64,000 bases of DNA from Pedobacter puniceum (GCF_009674685.1 NZ_WKJI01000001.1:992001-1056000); one strand, 5' to 3'; positions 45,730 through 55,301 are shown, counted from the first letter of the stretch. Notes: generated from the sequence alone by a model not told the origin. Numbers and translations are program-made.

Positions 45730-46455
45730 CTATTTTAAGACATATTCTATACCTCCGGCAAGGTGTTTTAAAAATAATTCGTCTTGAAAATCTTCAATAG
45801 TATGCCCTAATCCGGTATAAAATACTTTTCCTCCGTCAAATTCATGATACCACGCCATCGGATGAAAATCAGGCATTTTACCGCCGGTATAGCTCTTTTC
45901 ATCAACCGTCATGATTACTTTTACATCTTTATTGAAGTCTTTAAAATTATACCATTCGTCTGTATGCATCCAAGGATTTGGTAAACCCTTTGTTGATGGA
46001 TGATTAGCGTTTAAAATATCTAGTTTGGCTTCTTGAACTTTTGGATGACCAGCAAAAAAACCACCAACAAGCTTACCATACCATTCCCAATCAAAATTAC
46101 AATCTGTTGCGGCATGTACACCAACAAATCCCCCACCTCTATTGATGTATTTTTTAAAAGCAGCTTTTTGAGCATCGTTAAATAAAGATTTACCCGTAGG
46201 ATTTAAGAATAACAAAGCTTTAAATTGCTTTAAGTTCTTATCTGTAAAATCCTCTGGGTTTTCTGAATGTATAATGGTATAACCTTTTTCTTTTCCAATC
46301 TTTTTGATGGCTTCTAAGCCTGGTTCGATACTTTTATGCCTGTATCCTTTTGTGCAAGAAAATACTAAAATTTTAACTTCTCTTTTCTTGGCAATAAAAC
46401 TGCTTAGCGATAAGAAAAACGTAGTAATGATAACTGCGAGGAACAAATTTTTCAT
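45730..46455 (-). CDS. ThuA-domain protein, exported
   Basis: 241 aa. N-terminal membrane or signal segment (MKNLFLAVIITTFFLSLSSFIA) then the ThuA class I glutamine-amidotransferase-like fold: VLVFSCTKGYRHKSIEPGLEA, ALLFLNPTG, GGGFVGVHAATDCNFDWEWYGKLVGGFF, HPMAWYHEFDGGKVFYTGLGHT. ThuA was first linked to trehalose utilisation; in Bacteroidota these proteins commonly accompany 3-keto-glycoside and sugar metabolism. No other sugar gene is next to it, so the substrate cannot be told. Confidence 0.88.
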   Translation of the reverse strand: MKNLFLAVIITTFFLSLSSFIAKKREVKILVFSCTKGYRHKSIEPGLEAIKKIGKEKGYTIIHSENPEDFTDKNLKQFKALLFLNPTGKSLFNDAQKAAFKKYINRGGGFVGVHAATDCNFDWEWYGKLVGGFFAGHPKVQEAKLDILNANHPSTKGLPNPWMHTDEWYNFKDFNKDVKVIMTVDEKSYTGGKMPDFHPMAWYHEFDGGKVFYTGLGHTIEDFQDELFLKHLAGGIEYVLK

Positions 46456-46556
46456 TTATAAGGTTTTATGGTTTAATATCACAAAGGAATAAAAACTTCT
46501 TTAATTTAAATGTATTTAAGACTCATAAATATTTAAACAATTTTTAAATTGCAGTC

Positions 46557-48686
46557 ATGCTACTTCAAAAACCGTTAGATGATTTCAGAAACTTCTTATA
46601 CACTCAGTATTTTTCTGACGGTATAAAGATTACTATAGGAGTACTTCTACCCTCTTTAATTTTTGCTCAGTTTAATCTTTTAGAAATTGGTATTAATCTT
46701 TCTTTAGGAGCTGTTTGTTGTAGTATTTCAGATACTCCTGGCCCATGGTTACATAGAAGAAATGCTATGTTAATTACCAATTTTTTGGTGTTTTTAGTGG
46801 CACTCATAACTTCATTAATTAACCATAATCCTATCCTTATAGGTATAGAAATACTGGTTTTTTGCTTCATTTTCTCCATGTTTTATGTTTATGGCACAAG
46901 AGCTTCTTCTGTTGGAACTGCTGCATTACTTATCATGGTTTTAAATGTTGCTCATCATGAAACTAGTTTAAACTCATATGAGCATGCAGGTTTGGTTTTA
47001 TCTGGTGGAATATGGTATTTTCTTTTAAGCGCTTTATTTTCTTTTGCTAGACCTTTTAGATATGCCAGACAAACTCTAGGTGAGTGTGTACAAGAAGTTG
47101 CTGGTTATATGCGCCTTAGAGCCGATTTCTATAACGCTAAAATACCTGTAGAAGACATTTTCAAAGCTTTAGTTGACAAACAAGTTCTTGTACATGAAAT
47201 ACAAGATAATGTAAGAGAAATACTATTTAAAACCAGAAAGCTGGTTAATGAATCAACAAGTGATGGAAGGCTGCTTATCATGATTTTTGTTGATATAGTT
47301 GATTTATTTGAGCAAACCATGGCTACCCATCATGATTATGAAATCATTAGAAAGCGTTATAAAAATCATGATATATTACCTGCTTATGCTTTATTGATTC
47401 ATAAACTAGCATCAGAAATAGAATATATTGGTTTTTGTTTGATTCATCAGGTAAAACCTAGAAAACATGCTGTAAAAATTGAAGATTTAGATAAGCTTAA
47501 AAAACAGCTTGATGATTTAGAAAAAGCAGGTATATCTGTTCTGGTTTTAAAGAAAATACTAGTTAATCTCAGACATATATTCTCAAAAACGAATACTATT
47601 TTCAGTTATTTCGATAATGACAATAGCTTTATCAAACAAGCAAAATCTGGCTCAACAGACCATGATAAATTTGTAACACACCAAAGTTTTGATATTAAGC
47701 TTTTTAGAAGCAATTTAAACTTAATGTCTGGAAATTTCAGATATGCATTACGTGTTTCTTTGGTTGTTTTTACAGGTTATTTAGTTGGTTTTTTACTCCC
47801 GGTTGGGCATCATAGCTATTGGATAATTTTAACCATACTGGTGATTTTAAAGCCCGGTTTTAGTACTACTAAGCAAAGAAATATTGAAAGAGTTATAGGA
47901 ACCATCATAGGTGGTATTACAGGAGCTTTAATTATTTACTTTATTAAGGATGAAACTGCCAGATTTATTCTAATGGTTTTATTTATGCTGATTACCTATA
48001 GTATACAGCGGGTAAACTATTTTATTAGTGTGTTATTTATGACACCTTTTATACTGATATTATTCAGCTTCATCAGCGCAACTATTAACGAGAGTTTGGC
48101 GGTAGAAAGGATTATTGATACACTTATTGGTTCTGGTATTGCCTTTTTATCTAGTTATTTAGTTCTACCTAGTTGGGAATCTTACCAGTTTAAGAACTAT
48201 ATGTTAGATATGCTTAAAGCTAATCAGAAATATCTAGATGCTATTTTTAGAAGATTTAATCCTCAAAATCAAATCAATATTACCGAGTATAAATTGGCTA
48301 GAAAAGAAGTTTATGTAAATACAGCCAATTTAGCGGCTGCTTTTCAAAGAATGCTGAACGAGCCTAAAACCAAGCAGCACAAAGCGGTTTTAGATGTACA
48401 TAAATTTGTAGTGTTAAATCATATTTTATCCTCTTATTTGGCAAATTTATCAACTAGCCTACAAGATTCTCAAATAATGTTTAATGCTGATCAGCAGAAG
48501 CTTTTTAGGAAATCTCAGCATTATTTAAAACTTGCTATAGAATGGTTATCTGAAACCACACACGAACAAGAATTTGTTCATGTTTTTGAGGGTGTAGTTG
48601 AAACTAACGAGGATTTAGCTACAGAACAATTAGAGCTTATTGTAAAAGTATCAGCTGATATATTGAAAATTACCGAAAAGCTTTAA
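46557..48686 (+). CDS. FUSC/YccS-family inner-membrane protein
   Basis: 709 aa. Two sets of about five membrane helices: residues 20-165 (GIKITIGVLLPSLIF, NFLVFLVALITSL) and 395-545 (GHHSYWIILTILVILKPGFSTTKQRNIERVIGTIIGG is the FUSC signature). They are separated by a soluble loop of about 220 residues and followed by a soluble C-terminal region. The family includes YccS, YhfK and the AaeB aromatic-acid exporter; substrate here unknown. No membrane-fusion or outer-membrane partner is adjacent. Tail-to-tail with the TIGR03915 gene. Confidence 0.88.
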   Translation: MLLQKPLDDFRNFLYTQYFSDGIKITIGVLLPSLIFAQFNLLEIGINLSLGAVCCSISDTPGPWLHRRNAMLITNFLVFLVALITSLINHNPILIGIEILVFCFIFSMFYVYGTRASSVGTAALLIMVLNVAHHETSLNSYEHAGLVLSGGIWYFLLSALFSFARPFRYARQTLGECVQEVAGYMRLRADFYNAKIPVEDIFKALVDKQVLVHEIQDNVREILFKTRKLVNESTSDGRLLIMIFVDIVDLFEQTMATHHDYEIIRKRYKNHDILPAYALLIHKLASEIEYIGFCLIHQVKPRKHAVKIEDLDKLKKQLDDLEKAGISVLVLKKILVNLRHIFSKTNTIFSYFDNDNSFIKQAKSGSTDHDKFVTHQSFDIKLFRSNLNLMSGNFRYALRVSLVVFTGYLVGFLLPVGHHSYWIILTILVILKPGFSTTKQRNIERVIGTIIGGITGALIIYFIKDETARFILMVLFMLITYSIQRVNYFISVLFMTPFILILFSFISATINESLAVERIIDTLIGSGIAFLSSYLVLPSWESYQFKNYMLDMLKANQKYLDAIFRRFNPQNQINITEYKLARKEVYVNTANLAAAFQRMLNEPKTKQHKAVLDVHKFVVLNHILSSYLANLSTSLQDSQIMFNADQQKLFRKSQHYLKLAIEWLSETTHEQEFVHVFEGVVETNEDLATEQLELIVKVSADILKITEKL

Positions 48687-48694
48687 ATCTATCC

Positions 48695-49462
48695 TTAAAC
48701 CACAAATTTTTCGGTTAGATATTTCCAATACCTTCTAGGTACATGTTGAATATGTAAACGAGAATTTTTTCTTGCTTGGATTGTTGTTTTCTTAAAATAG
48801 GTTTGCCATAAATGTTGATACAACTTTTCATCTTTAACCAGCATTTCTAAACCTTCTTGTTTGTTTAGATGATTAGCAAATTTCATTTCTACCAGTTCAA
48901 CCTTATGTAAGTTATAATAAATGCCATAGGTTCTTTTCTGGTCAAAAATCATCCATTTTTGGTCTTGATAACGGTCTTTAAAATGCTTTGCTATTACTGG
49001 TAAAACATTAAAATCTGGTTCTATTTCGGCATAATAAATACCATCTAATGTTAGCCTAAAACGTACAAAAGCTTCCATTCTATGCTTCTCGCGATGTACC
49101 ATTTGCGCATATTGAGATAATTTTAAAACAGATGGATGAGAAAAATCCTGAATAATATTTCGGTTTGGATTACTTAGCGCATATTGTACAACTGCCCACA
49201 AATGCGTTTCTATATCTTCATATTCTGATAAAAAGGTATAAAGCATCCGGTGTAAACCTAAATCCCCAATGAGTGATTTTAATTTTTGATACACTCTTTC
49301 TGCTTTAGGAGCTTGTGTAAATACTTTTCTTGTTTGGGCAAAAAGCTGCTCGGTTTGTAAAGCCTCTTTTATAATCTTAACTTGTTTTAGCTTAAACTCA
49401 TAAGCTTCAAAAACTGCAGTTAAAAAGCCTTCAAAAGTATGGTCGTACAATAAAATATTCAT
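48695..49462 (-). CDS. TIGR03915-family probable DNA-metabolism protein
   Basis: 255 aa, cytosolic. Starts MNILLYDHTFEGFLTAVFEAYE, characteristic of TIGR03915, and contains QYAQMVHREKHRMEAFVRF and a C-terminal HLRRIP-like RLHIQHVPRRYW. In many genomes it pairs with, or is followed by, a uracil-DNA glycosylase-type domain (TIGR03914); this protein ends without one. Its ATG overlaps the last base of the radical-SAM gene's stop, so the two are translationally coupled. Function is unknown but a repair or modification role is inferred from the constant pairing. Confidence 0.88.
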   Translation of the reverse strand: MNILLYDHTFEGFLTAVFEAYEFKLKQVKIIKEALQTEQLFAQTRKVFTQAPKAERVYQKLKSLIGDLGLHRMLYTFLSEYEDIETHLWAVVQYALSNPNRNIIQDFSHPSVLKLSQYAQMVHREKHRMEAFVRFRLTLDGIYYAEIEPDFNVLPVIAKHFKDRYQDQKWMIFDQKRTYGIYYNLHKVELVEMKFANHLNKQEGLEMLVKDEKLYQHLWQTYFKKTTIQARKNSRLHIQHVPRRYWKYLTEKFVV

Positions 49463-50721
49463 CAGAATAAAGCTAACTGAGCGTTATATTGATCTTGATA
49501 TTTGCTTTTAGTATTGCCTAAAATAAATTGCTTTAAATTGCTGCTATTCAAAAATTTAAGATTTCCAAAATGCATTCCATATGAAATAAAATATTTGGCT
49601 CTATTTAAGGCTACACCTAGCTTTTTTAAATGAGTTTCATTTAACTGACTAAAGCGTCTGGCTTCAATAATTTTCCAAGCAGATTTTACACCAATACCAG
49701 GTACTCTTAAAATCATCTCGAAATCTGCTTTTTGAATATCTATTGGAAATACATGCTGATTTCTTAACGCCCAGCTCAATTTTGGGTCAACATCTAAATC
49801 TAAAAAAGGTAAGTTTGGATCTAGTATTTCATCGGCTTTAAAGCCATAAAAACGCATTAACCAATCTGCCTGATAAAGCCTGTTTTCTCTTACCATAGGC
49901 ACTTTACTTTGCAAAGAAGGTAAACGAGCATCATCGGCTATGGGAACATAGCCAGAATAGTAAACCCTTTTTAGCTGATAATTTTTGTAAAATGAATCTG
50001 CTGTTTGGATAATTTCTAAATCGTTCTCTTGTGTAGCACCAACGATGAGCTGTGTACTTTGCCCAGCAGGAGCAAATTTGGGTGTATTCCTGAAAAGCTT
50101 TTTTTCTTCTTTAAAAACAATAATCTCGTTTTTAACATAATTCATGGGCTTTATCATGTCTTCCCTATTTTTATCAGGAGCTAAAAGCTTTAATCCTTTT
50201 TCTGTAGGAAGTTCTAGATTTATACTTAATCTATCAGCATAAAGTCCGGCTTCTTTCATCAACTCATCAGAAGCACCTGGGATACTTTTTAAATGAATAT
50301 AACCGTTGAAATTTTCTTCCAAACGGAGCTTTTTAGCTACTAAGACCAATCGCTCCATCGTAAAATCAGCATCTTTAAAAATACCTGAGCTTAGAAATAA
50401 ACCTTCAATGTAATTTCTTCTGTAAAAGTTTATGGTTAAATCAACAACCTCTTGAACGGTAAAAGCTGCTCTTTTTATATCATTACTTTTACGAGTTACA
50501 CAATAAGCGCAATCATAAATACAATGGTTGGTTAGTAAAATTTTGAGTAAAGAAACACATCGCCCATCTTCTGTGTAAGAATGGCAAATACCCATTCCGG
50601 TAGAATTTCCTAAACCTTTGTTTTGATTATTTCTTTTAGCACCACTGGATGAGCAGGAAACATCATATTTAGCCGCATCAGCCAGAATTTCTAATTTTTC
50701 TGTTATCCTATCAAAATTCAT
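49462..50721 (-). CDS. TIGR03916-family radical-SAM DNA repair/modification protein
   Basis: 419 aa from the ATG at 50721 (the TTG two codons earlier is less likely). Radical SAM cluster motif CIYDCAYC (Cys67, Cys71, Cys74). A second set of cysteines sits ahead of it (Cys23, Cys46, Cys55, in VSCSSSG, GICHSY and GRC), which might hold another metal or cluster. Conserved LSINLELPTEKGL follows, and a helix-hairpin-helix DNA-binding motif is at about 339-355 (LRVPGIGVKSAWKI). A radical-SAM core plus HhH suggests chemistry on DNA. Co-transcribed with the TIGR03915 gene. A control region with two palindromes lies immediately upstream. Confidence 0.92.
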   Translation of the reverse strand: MNFDRITEKLEILADAAKYDVSCSSSGAKRNNQNKGLGNSTGMGICHSYTEDGRCVSLLKILLTNHCIYDCAYCVTRKSNDIKRAAFTVQEVVDLTINFYRRNYIEGLFLSSGIFKDADFTMERLVLVAKKLRLEENFNGYIHLKSIPGASDELMKEAGLYADRLSINLELPTEKGLKLLAPDKNREDMIKPMNYVKNEIIVFKEEKKLFRNTPKFAPAGQSTQLIVGATQENDLEIIQTADSFYKNYQLKRVYYSGYVPIADDARLPSLQSKVPMVRENRLYQADWLMRFYGFKADEILDPNLPFLDLDVDPKLSWALRNQHVFPIDIQKADFEMILRVPGIGVKSAWKIIEARRFSQLNETHLKKLGVALNRAKYFISYGMHFGNLKFLNSSNLKQFILGNTKSKYQDQYNAQLALF

Positions 50722-50724
50722 AAT

Positions 50725-50770
50725 CAAATTTACTAAAATATTTAGTAATAAATTGACTAAAAATTTTAGT
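50725..50770 (-). promoter_or_regulatory. Tandem palindromic operator and -7 box of the radical-SAM repair pair
   Basis: Two perfect 15-bp palindromes: ACTAAAATATTTAGT (50732-50746) and ACTAAAAATTTTAGT (50756-50770), centres 24 bp apart. A minus-strand TAAATTTG (50732-50725), a TAnnTTTG match, overlaps the edge of the first palindrome and ends 3 bp before the ATG. The layout fits repressor binding over the promoter. Inference: the regulator is unidentified. Confidence 0.55.
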
Positions 50771-50771
50771 T

Positions 50772-51644
50772 TTATTTTTGAATTCTGATGGTATAATCTT
50801 TTATAGTTTCTTTAGGTTGGCCTAATTCATCCCATGTGAATTGAGAGACAAATTTTTCCTCATACTTATTAAGCGCCTCTAAAATATGGTAGATATAATT
50901 GATTTTATTTGAAAATTTACCCATAAACTTTAACACACCAATTGGCGTTTTAAATACGTTTAAACGTTTCCTTTTATAGTTATCGATAAAAATTCTTACT
51001 GCCTCTTCTGGATAATAAGCTTCTGGACCTTGAACGTTGTATTCTCTATTTTCATCAGTTAAAACCTCAAAAGATTTGGCAACTTGTTTACCATAATCGG
51101 CACCAGAAATCCAATACATTTTAGCTTCTGCTTTGCCTGCTAAATTCATCTGATTACCATTCATGAAGCCACCTTTATCAAAGTTCTCCATAAAGCTGCT
51201 TGGGTAAAATATGGTATAAGGTATTTTACTGCTTTTAAGAATTTGAACAGCTTTTTGTTTAACATCAAACACCCACCAATTGAAATTATTTTGTCCTTGA
51301 TAATCTTTAACCAAAGAAGATAAATAAGCAATTCTTTGGATGTTATTTTCTTTTGCTGCTTCTATTAAATTTAGCAAACCTGTTGTTTCAGGCATGAAAT
51401 CTTTAGGTTTAGCGTGTTGCGGTATATGAAGATTTAGGTAAATAGCCTCCTGCCCTTTTAAGGCTAGAGATAAGGTGGTTCTTGAAGCTAAATCGGCAAA
51501 AACGATATTAGCTTGAGGAAATAACTCTTTAGCTTTTTTAATATTTCTCGCTAAAATGGTTACCTCAAAACCAGCCTTAATCAACTCATCTGCAACTGGT
51601 TTCCCTAGCATACCAGTAGCACCCAACACTGCTATTTTCTTCAT
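50772..51644 (-). CDS. NAD(P)-binding NmrA-like short-chain reductase/epimerase
   Basis: 290 aa. Rossmann fold: KIAVLGATGMLGKPVADELI (GxxGxxG), VTILARNIKKAKELF, IVFADLASRTTL, AIYLNLHIPQH, IAYLSSLV, TIFYPSSFMENFD. The SSL-x(20+)-K arrangement of classical SDRs is not clear, so the NmrA/atypical SDR group fits. It overlaps the upstream DsbA-like gene by 4 bp (ATGA). Substrate unknown; a redox-sensing or quinone role is possible for NmrA relatives. Confidence 0.82.
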   Translation of the reverse strand: MKKIAVLGATGMLGKPVADELIKAGFEVTILARNIKKAKELFPQANIVFADLASRTTLSLALKGQEAIYLNLHIPQHAKPKDFMPETTGLLNLIEAAKENNIQRIAYLSSLVKDYQGQNNFNWWVFDVKQKAVQILKSSKIPYTIFYPSSFMENFDKGGFMNGNQMNLAGKAEAKMYWISGADYGKQVAKSFEVLTDENREYNVQGPEAYYPEEAVRIFIDNYKRKRLNVFKTPIGVLKFMGKFSNKINYIYHILEALNKYEEKFVSQFTWDELGQPKETIKDYTIRIQK

Positions 51645-52291
51645 AAAGCTATTTCGTTTAACACATTTTGAACGCGTAATTCCATAGTTTCTAAGTTAGC
51701 ATAACCTTTAGCTATCATATAAAATTTAAGTTCGCCAGTTCTGATAAATGCTGCAGGATAACCCGTAACCTGTAATTGTCTGGCTAAGGCAAAATCGTAA
51801 TAGGCAGCTTGTTTAAATTCTTCTTGATTAAGTTTGCTTATAAAATCTTGAACCGGAATTTGATATTTTTCTGCTAAATGAATATAACTATCATCTTTAC
51901 TTAAATCTAAACCATGAACATAAATGGCAGATTGTAAATCGTGAGCAAATAAAATAGCTTTTTCTGGAAAATAAGATTTAAAAACTGCTAATGCTATAGC
52001 CGGTTTTTCAGAACTTAAGAATAAATCTCCTTTCTGTAATTCGGCCAAGAAAGCTTCTCCAAACATAACTCCTGTAGTGTTTTCAACATCTTTATAAGCC
52101 GTTTTAATGTAAGGAGCCACATCATTAATAGTACCTTCACGTTCGCCCATCATCATGCCACCAGATAAAACTTCGAAATCAAATTTATCGGCATAATTTT
52201 CAAAAAGACTTTTCATAACTGGGCTAAATCCGTAACACCAGCCACAAATAGCATCGTAAACGTAAATGATAGAAGGCTTCTTATTTTCCAT
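51641..52291 (-). CDS. DsbA-family thioredoxin-fold protein
   Basis: 216 aa, cytosolic (no signal peptide). N-terminal IIYVYDAICGWCYGFSPVM carries a CGWC-type dithiol site; the cis-Pro region is TGYPAAFI. It resembles the FrnE/DsbA-like oxidoreductase and 2-hydroxychromene isomerase group. Coupled to the NmrA-like gene downstream, so the pair may act in thiol or quinone detoxification; inference only. Confidence 0.87.
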   Translation of the reverse strand: MENKKPSIIYVYDAICGWCYGFSPVMKSLFENYADKFDFEVLSGGMMMGEREGTINDVAPYIKTAYKDVENTTGVMFGEAFLAELQKGDLFLSSEKPAIALAVFKSYFPEKAILFAHDLQSAIYVHGLDLSKDDSYIHLAEKYQIPVQDFISKLNQEEFKQAAYYDFALARQLQVTGYPAAFIRTGELKFYMIAKGYANLETMELRVQNVLNEIAL

Positions 52292-52353
52292 AAAACAAAG
52301 CTAAAAGAAAGCTTTTTTAAAAGTGTTTATGGATAGTCAAATTAGGCTTTGAA

Positions 52354-52836
52354 TTATAAAGGCATCGTCATTTTTAAAATTGGATAGCTTTGATTTTTGT
52401 AAGTGATGCTAAAATCATTATCAACAAACTGAAAACCATATTTAAGATAACATTGGGCTGCTACTTTATTAGTAGATAGTAAATATAAATCCATACGTTT
52501 AATGCTAAGCTCAAGTTTAGCCTGAGCAATTAATAAATTTATCAATTGCTTGCCTAAGCCTTTACCTCTGTTTTGGCTTTCGCCGATAAGTAAATGTCCT
52601 AAACGGGCAGAATCATCTTTCTGCGGAATTACTTCACCATAAGCTAGAGGCTTATTTTTATCATCAATACCTAAATAAATAAGCCTTTCGGGATGCTTTT
52701 GTGTATAGCTTAACATTTGTTCTCGCGTAAGCGGATAATCGAAAGCTATACCTGCAAATTTGAGTAAGGTATCTTCATCTTTAATCCAATTTGTTAAAAT
52801 TGGGATATGTTGTTCTTTAAAAGGAATGAGTTTCAT
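52354..52836 (-). CDS. GNAT-family N-acetyltransferase
   Basis: 160 aa from ATG 52836; a TTG at 52860 would add eight implausible residues. Acetyl-CoA binding motif A is GHLLIGESQNRGKGLGKQLINLLI; the rest is the typical GNAT beta-sheet with C-terminal YLKYGFQFVDN. Substrate cannot be inferred. It begins 61 bp after bioB ends on the same strand. Confidence 0.87.
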   Translation of the reverse strand: MKLIPFKEQHIPILTNWIKDEDTLLKFAGIAFDYPLTREQMLSYTQKHPERLIYLGIDDKNKPLAYGEVIPQKDDSARLGHLLIGESQNRGKGLGKQLINLLIAQAKLELSIKRMDLYLLSTNKVAAQCYLKYGFQFVDNDFSITYKNQSYPILKMTMPL

Positions 52837-52896
52837 CTTTAAACAAAAAAGGACAATCAAAAAAGATTGCCCCCATTCAAATAATTTATGTTTTGC

Positions 52897-53892
52897 TTAA
52901 GCAGTTACTTCTTCTGCTTTTTGGTTTGGCTTACCGTTTTTAAAAGCTTTTCTAGGTGTTAAACCTAAAAGCTCAAACATAGCCATATCATCTTTAAAAT
53001 CTGGATTTGGTGTGGTTAATAATTTATCACCAGCAAAAATAGAATTTGCTCCTGCCATAAAACATAAAGCTTGTTCTATGGTACTCATTTCTGTTCTTCC
53101 TGCTGATAATCTTACACAAGTTTTTGGCATGATGATACGAGCGGTAGCTATCATACGAACCATATCCCAAATTGGAACACGAGGTTGATTTTCTAGAGGC
53201 GTTCCCTTTACCGGTACTAAAGCATTCACCGGAACAGATTCTGGATGTTGAGGCATATTAGCCAAAACACGTAGCATAGAAACCCTATCATTAACAGTTT
53301 CTCCTAAACCTATAATTCCGCCACTGCAAACCGTTAATTTTGCTTTACGAACGTTTTCTATAGTTTGTAAACGATCATCATAAGTACGTGTACTGATGAT
53401 TCTTTTATAATCTTCCTCAGAAGTATCTAAATTATGGTTGTAGGCATATAAACCAGCATCAGCAAGTCTTTGTGCTTGGTCTGCATTTAACATCCCTAAA
53501 GTACAGCAAACTTCCATATCCATCTCGTTCACGGCTTTTACCATATCAATAACCTTATCAAAATCGCGGTTATCACGTACTTCTCTCCAAGCTGCACCCA
53601 TACATAAACGAGAAGCACCACCTTCTTTAGCTTTTTTTGCTGCATCCAATACTTCGTCTACTTTCATCATAGCATGTACATCAACATCTGTATGATAACG
53701 GGCTGCTTGTGGGCAATAAGAACAATCTTCTGGACAACCGCCAGTTTTTATAGATATTAAAGAGCTTATTTGCACTTCTGAATAGTCTTTATTAGCTCTG
53801 TGGATGGTAGCGGCTTCGTAAACTAAATCTAAAAATGGTCTATTATAAATCTCTAGAATTTCTTCTTTTGTCCAGTTATGTTTTGTTTGCAT
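52897..53892 (-). CDS. bioB: Biotin synthase
   Basis: 331 aa from ATG 53892 (MQTKHNWTKEEIL); an in-frame ATG at 53913 would add seven residues and cannot be excluded. Radical SAM enzyme inserting sulfur into dethiobiotin. Cluster motif GGCPEDCSYCPQ (CxxxCxxC), plus YNHNLDTSEE, GGIIGLGE, the [2Fe-2S] ligands in CMGAAWR and CTLGML, and RLSAGR. It stands alone; bioA/D/F are not in the window. Confidence 0.96.
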   Translation of the reverse strand: MQTKHNWTKEEILEIYNRPFLDLVYEAATIHRANKDYSEVQISSLISIKTGGCPEDCSYCPQAARYHTDVDVHAMMKVDEVLDAAKKAKEGGASRLCMGAAWREVRDNRDFDKVIDMVKAVNEMDMEVCCTLGMLNADQAQRLADAGLYAYNHNLDTSEEDYKRIISTRTYDDRLQTIENVRKAKLTVCSGGIIGLGETVNDRVSMLRVLANMPQHPESVPVNALVPVKGTPLENQPRVPIWDMVRMIATARIIMPKTCVRLSAGRTEMSTIEQALCFMAGANSIFAGDKLLTTPNPDFKDDMAMFELLGLTPRKAFKNGKPNQKAEEVTA

Positions 53893-53951
53893 GATTTGTA
53901 ATTTTTTGAGCATTAACTATTGCTAAAATAGCATAGCCAAATTTGCTACAA

Positions 53952-55301
53952 TTATAATAATAATTTTGAGGCTAAGCCTAATAAAAGCAAGAATCCGAAA
54001 ACATCGGTAAAGGTGGTAATGATGATAGATGAAGCAATTGCGGGGTCTATACCAATACGCTTAAGTATCAAAGGGATGGTAGAACCTGCCAAGCCAGCAA
54101 TAATTAAGTTGCCTGCCATTGCAATAAAAATCACCAAACCTAACATAGGGTTTGAATCATAAAAAAAAGCTACTAAAAACAACACTAAACCTATAACAGC
54201 ACCATTTACTAACCCAACTGTAAATTCCTTAATTACAGTACTATAAGCTTGGTTATCTGATAAATCACTTAAAGTAATTCTTCTTACTGTAACCGCTAAA
54301 GCCTGAGTAGCTGTATTACCTCCCATACCGGCAATAATAGTCATGTATGCAGGTAAGATAATTAAATGATTTATGGTAGGTTCAAAGTATCTAATTACTG
54401 ATGATGCTAAGAAAGCCGTAACTAAATTTATAAGTAACCAAGGTAACCTAGATTTTACAGCCGCTTGCCAGTTACCACTTAACTCCTCGTCCTCAGATAC
54501 CCCTGATATTTTTAACATATCCTCGGTATTTTCTTCTTCTAAAACGTCAATAACATCATCAAAGGTAACTCTTCCCAAAAGTTTCATATCATCATCCACT
54601 ACGGGAATACTGGTAAGATTGTATTGAGAGATTAAATCGGCTACTTCTTCTTGGTCTACCTGCGCTTTAACATAAATGAAGTCTTCATTAATTAAATCGG
54701 CAACTTTAACGCTTGCTTTTGCTTTGATAAGATTTTTAAGAGAAATAATACCTTTAAGCGTATCAGATTCATCAACAACATAAACAGTATAAAACTCTTC
54801 TATTTCTTCGCTTTGTTGGATAATTTCATCAATAGCCTGCTTTTTAGACATATTTGCATATATCTTGATGAGCTGGGTATTCATCAAACCACCGGCAGAA
54901 TCTTCTTTATAACTTAATAAGTTACGGATGTTTGATGCGTCTTCAGTATCTAAATCCTGAAGAATTTCTTGTTGATCTTCTTCATCAAGCTGGGCGATAA
55001 TATCTGTCGCATCATCATAATCAAGTTCTTCAACAATTTCTTGCCTACGTTCTGGATCTAGCTCTAATAAAAGTTCTTCGGGGTGTGCTTCAAAATCCAT
55101 TTCAGAAAGTACTTCTGAGGCACTTTCTGCCGGTAATAAATTGATGATTCGCTTTTGCGACTCGAGCGGGATTTTACTGAAAAGTATTGCAATTTCTGAA
55201 GCATGATATTCTCCTAAAAGCTTTATCAACTCCTCCTCATTGCCTTCTAAAGCTTGTTTTAGTTTTAAAACGTCGGTTTTATCAATTTCAAATGATTGCA
55301 T
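53952..55301 (-). CDS. mgtE: Mg2+ transporter MgtE
   Basis: 449 aa. N-terminal MgtE_N superhelix (about 1-130; LPAESASEVLSEMDFE, ILQDLDTEDASNIRNLL), two CBS domains (about 135-255), a connecting helix, and five membrane helices with PAYMTIIAGMGGNTATQALAV and DPAIASSIIITTFTDVFGFLLLLG. Mg2+-gated homodimeric channel at the inner membrane. Ends full length. Upstream neighbour corA (39 bp) is on the same strand, so two unrelated Mg2+ systems share one run. Confidence 0.96.
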   Translation of the reverse strand: MQSFEIDKTDVLKLKQALEGNEEELIKLLGEYHASEIAILFSKIPLESQKRIINLLPAESASEVLSEMDFEAHPEELLLELDPERRQEIVEELDYDDATDIIAQLDEEDQQEILQDLDTEDASNIRNLLSYKEDSAGGLMNTQLIKIYANMSKKQAIDEIIQQSEEIEEFYTVYVVDESDTLKGIISLKNLIKAKASVKVADLINEDFIYVKAQVDQEEVADLISQYNLTSIPVVDDDMKLLGRVTFDDVIDVLEEENTEDMLKISGVSEDEELSGNWQAAVKSRLPWLLINLVTAFLASSVIRYFEPTINHLIILPAYMTIIAGMGGNTATQALAVTVRRITLSDLSDNQAYSTVIKEFTVGLVNGAVIGLVLFLVAFFYDSNPMLGLVIFIAMAGNLIIAGLAGSTIPLILKRIGIDPAIASSIIITTFTDVFGFLLLLGLASKLLL

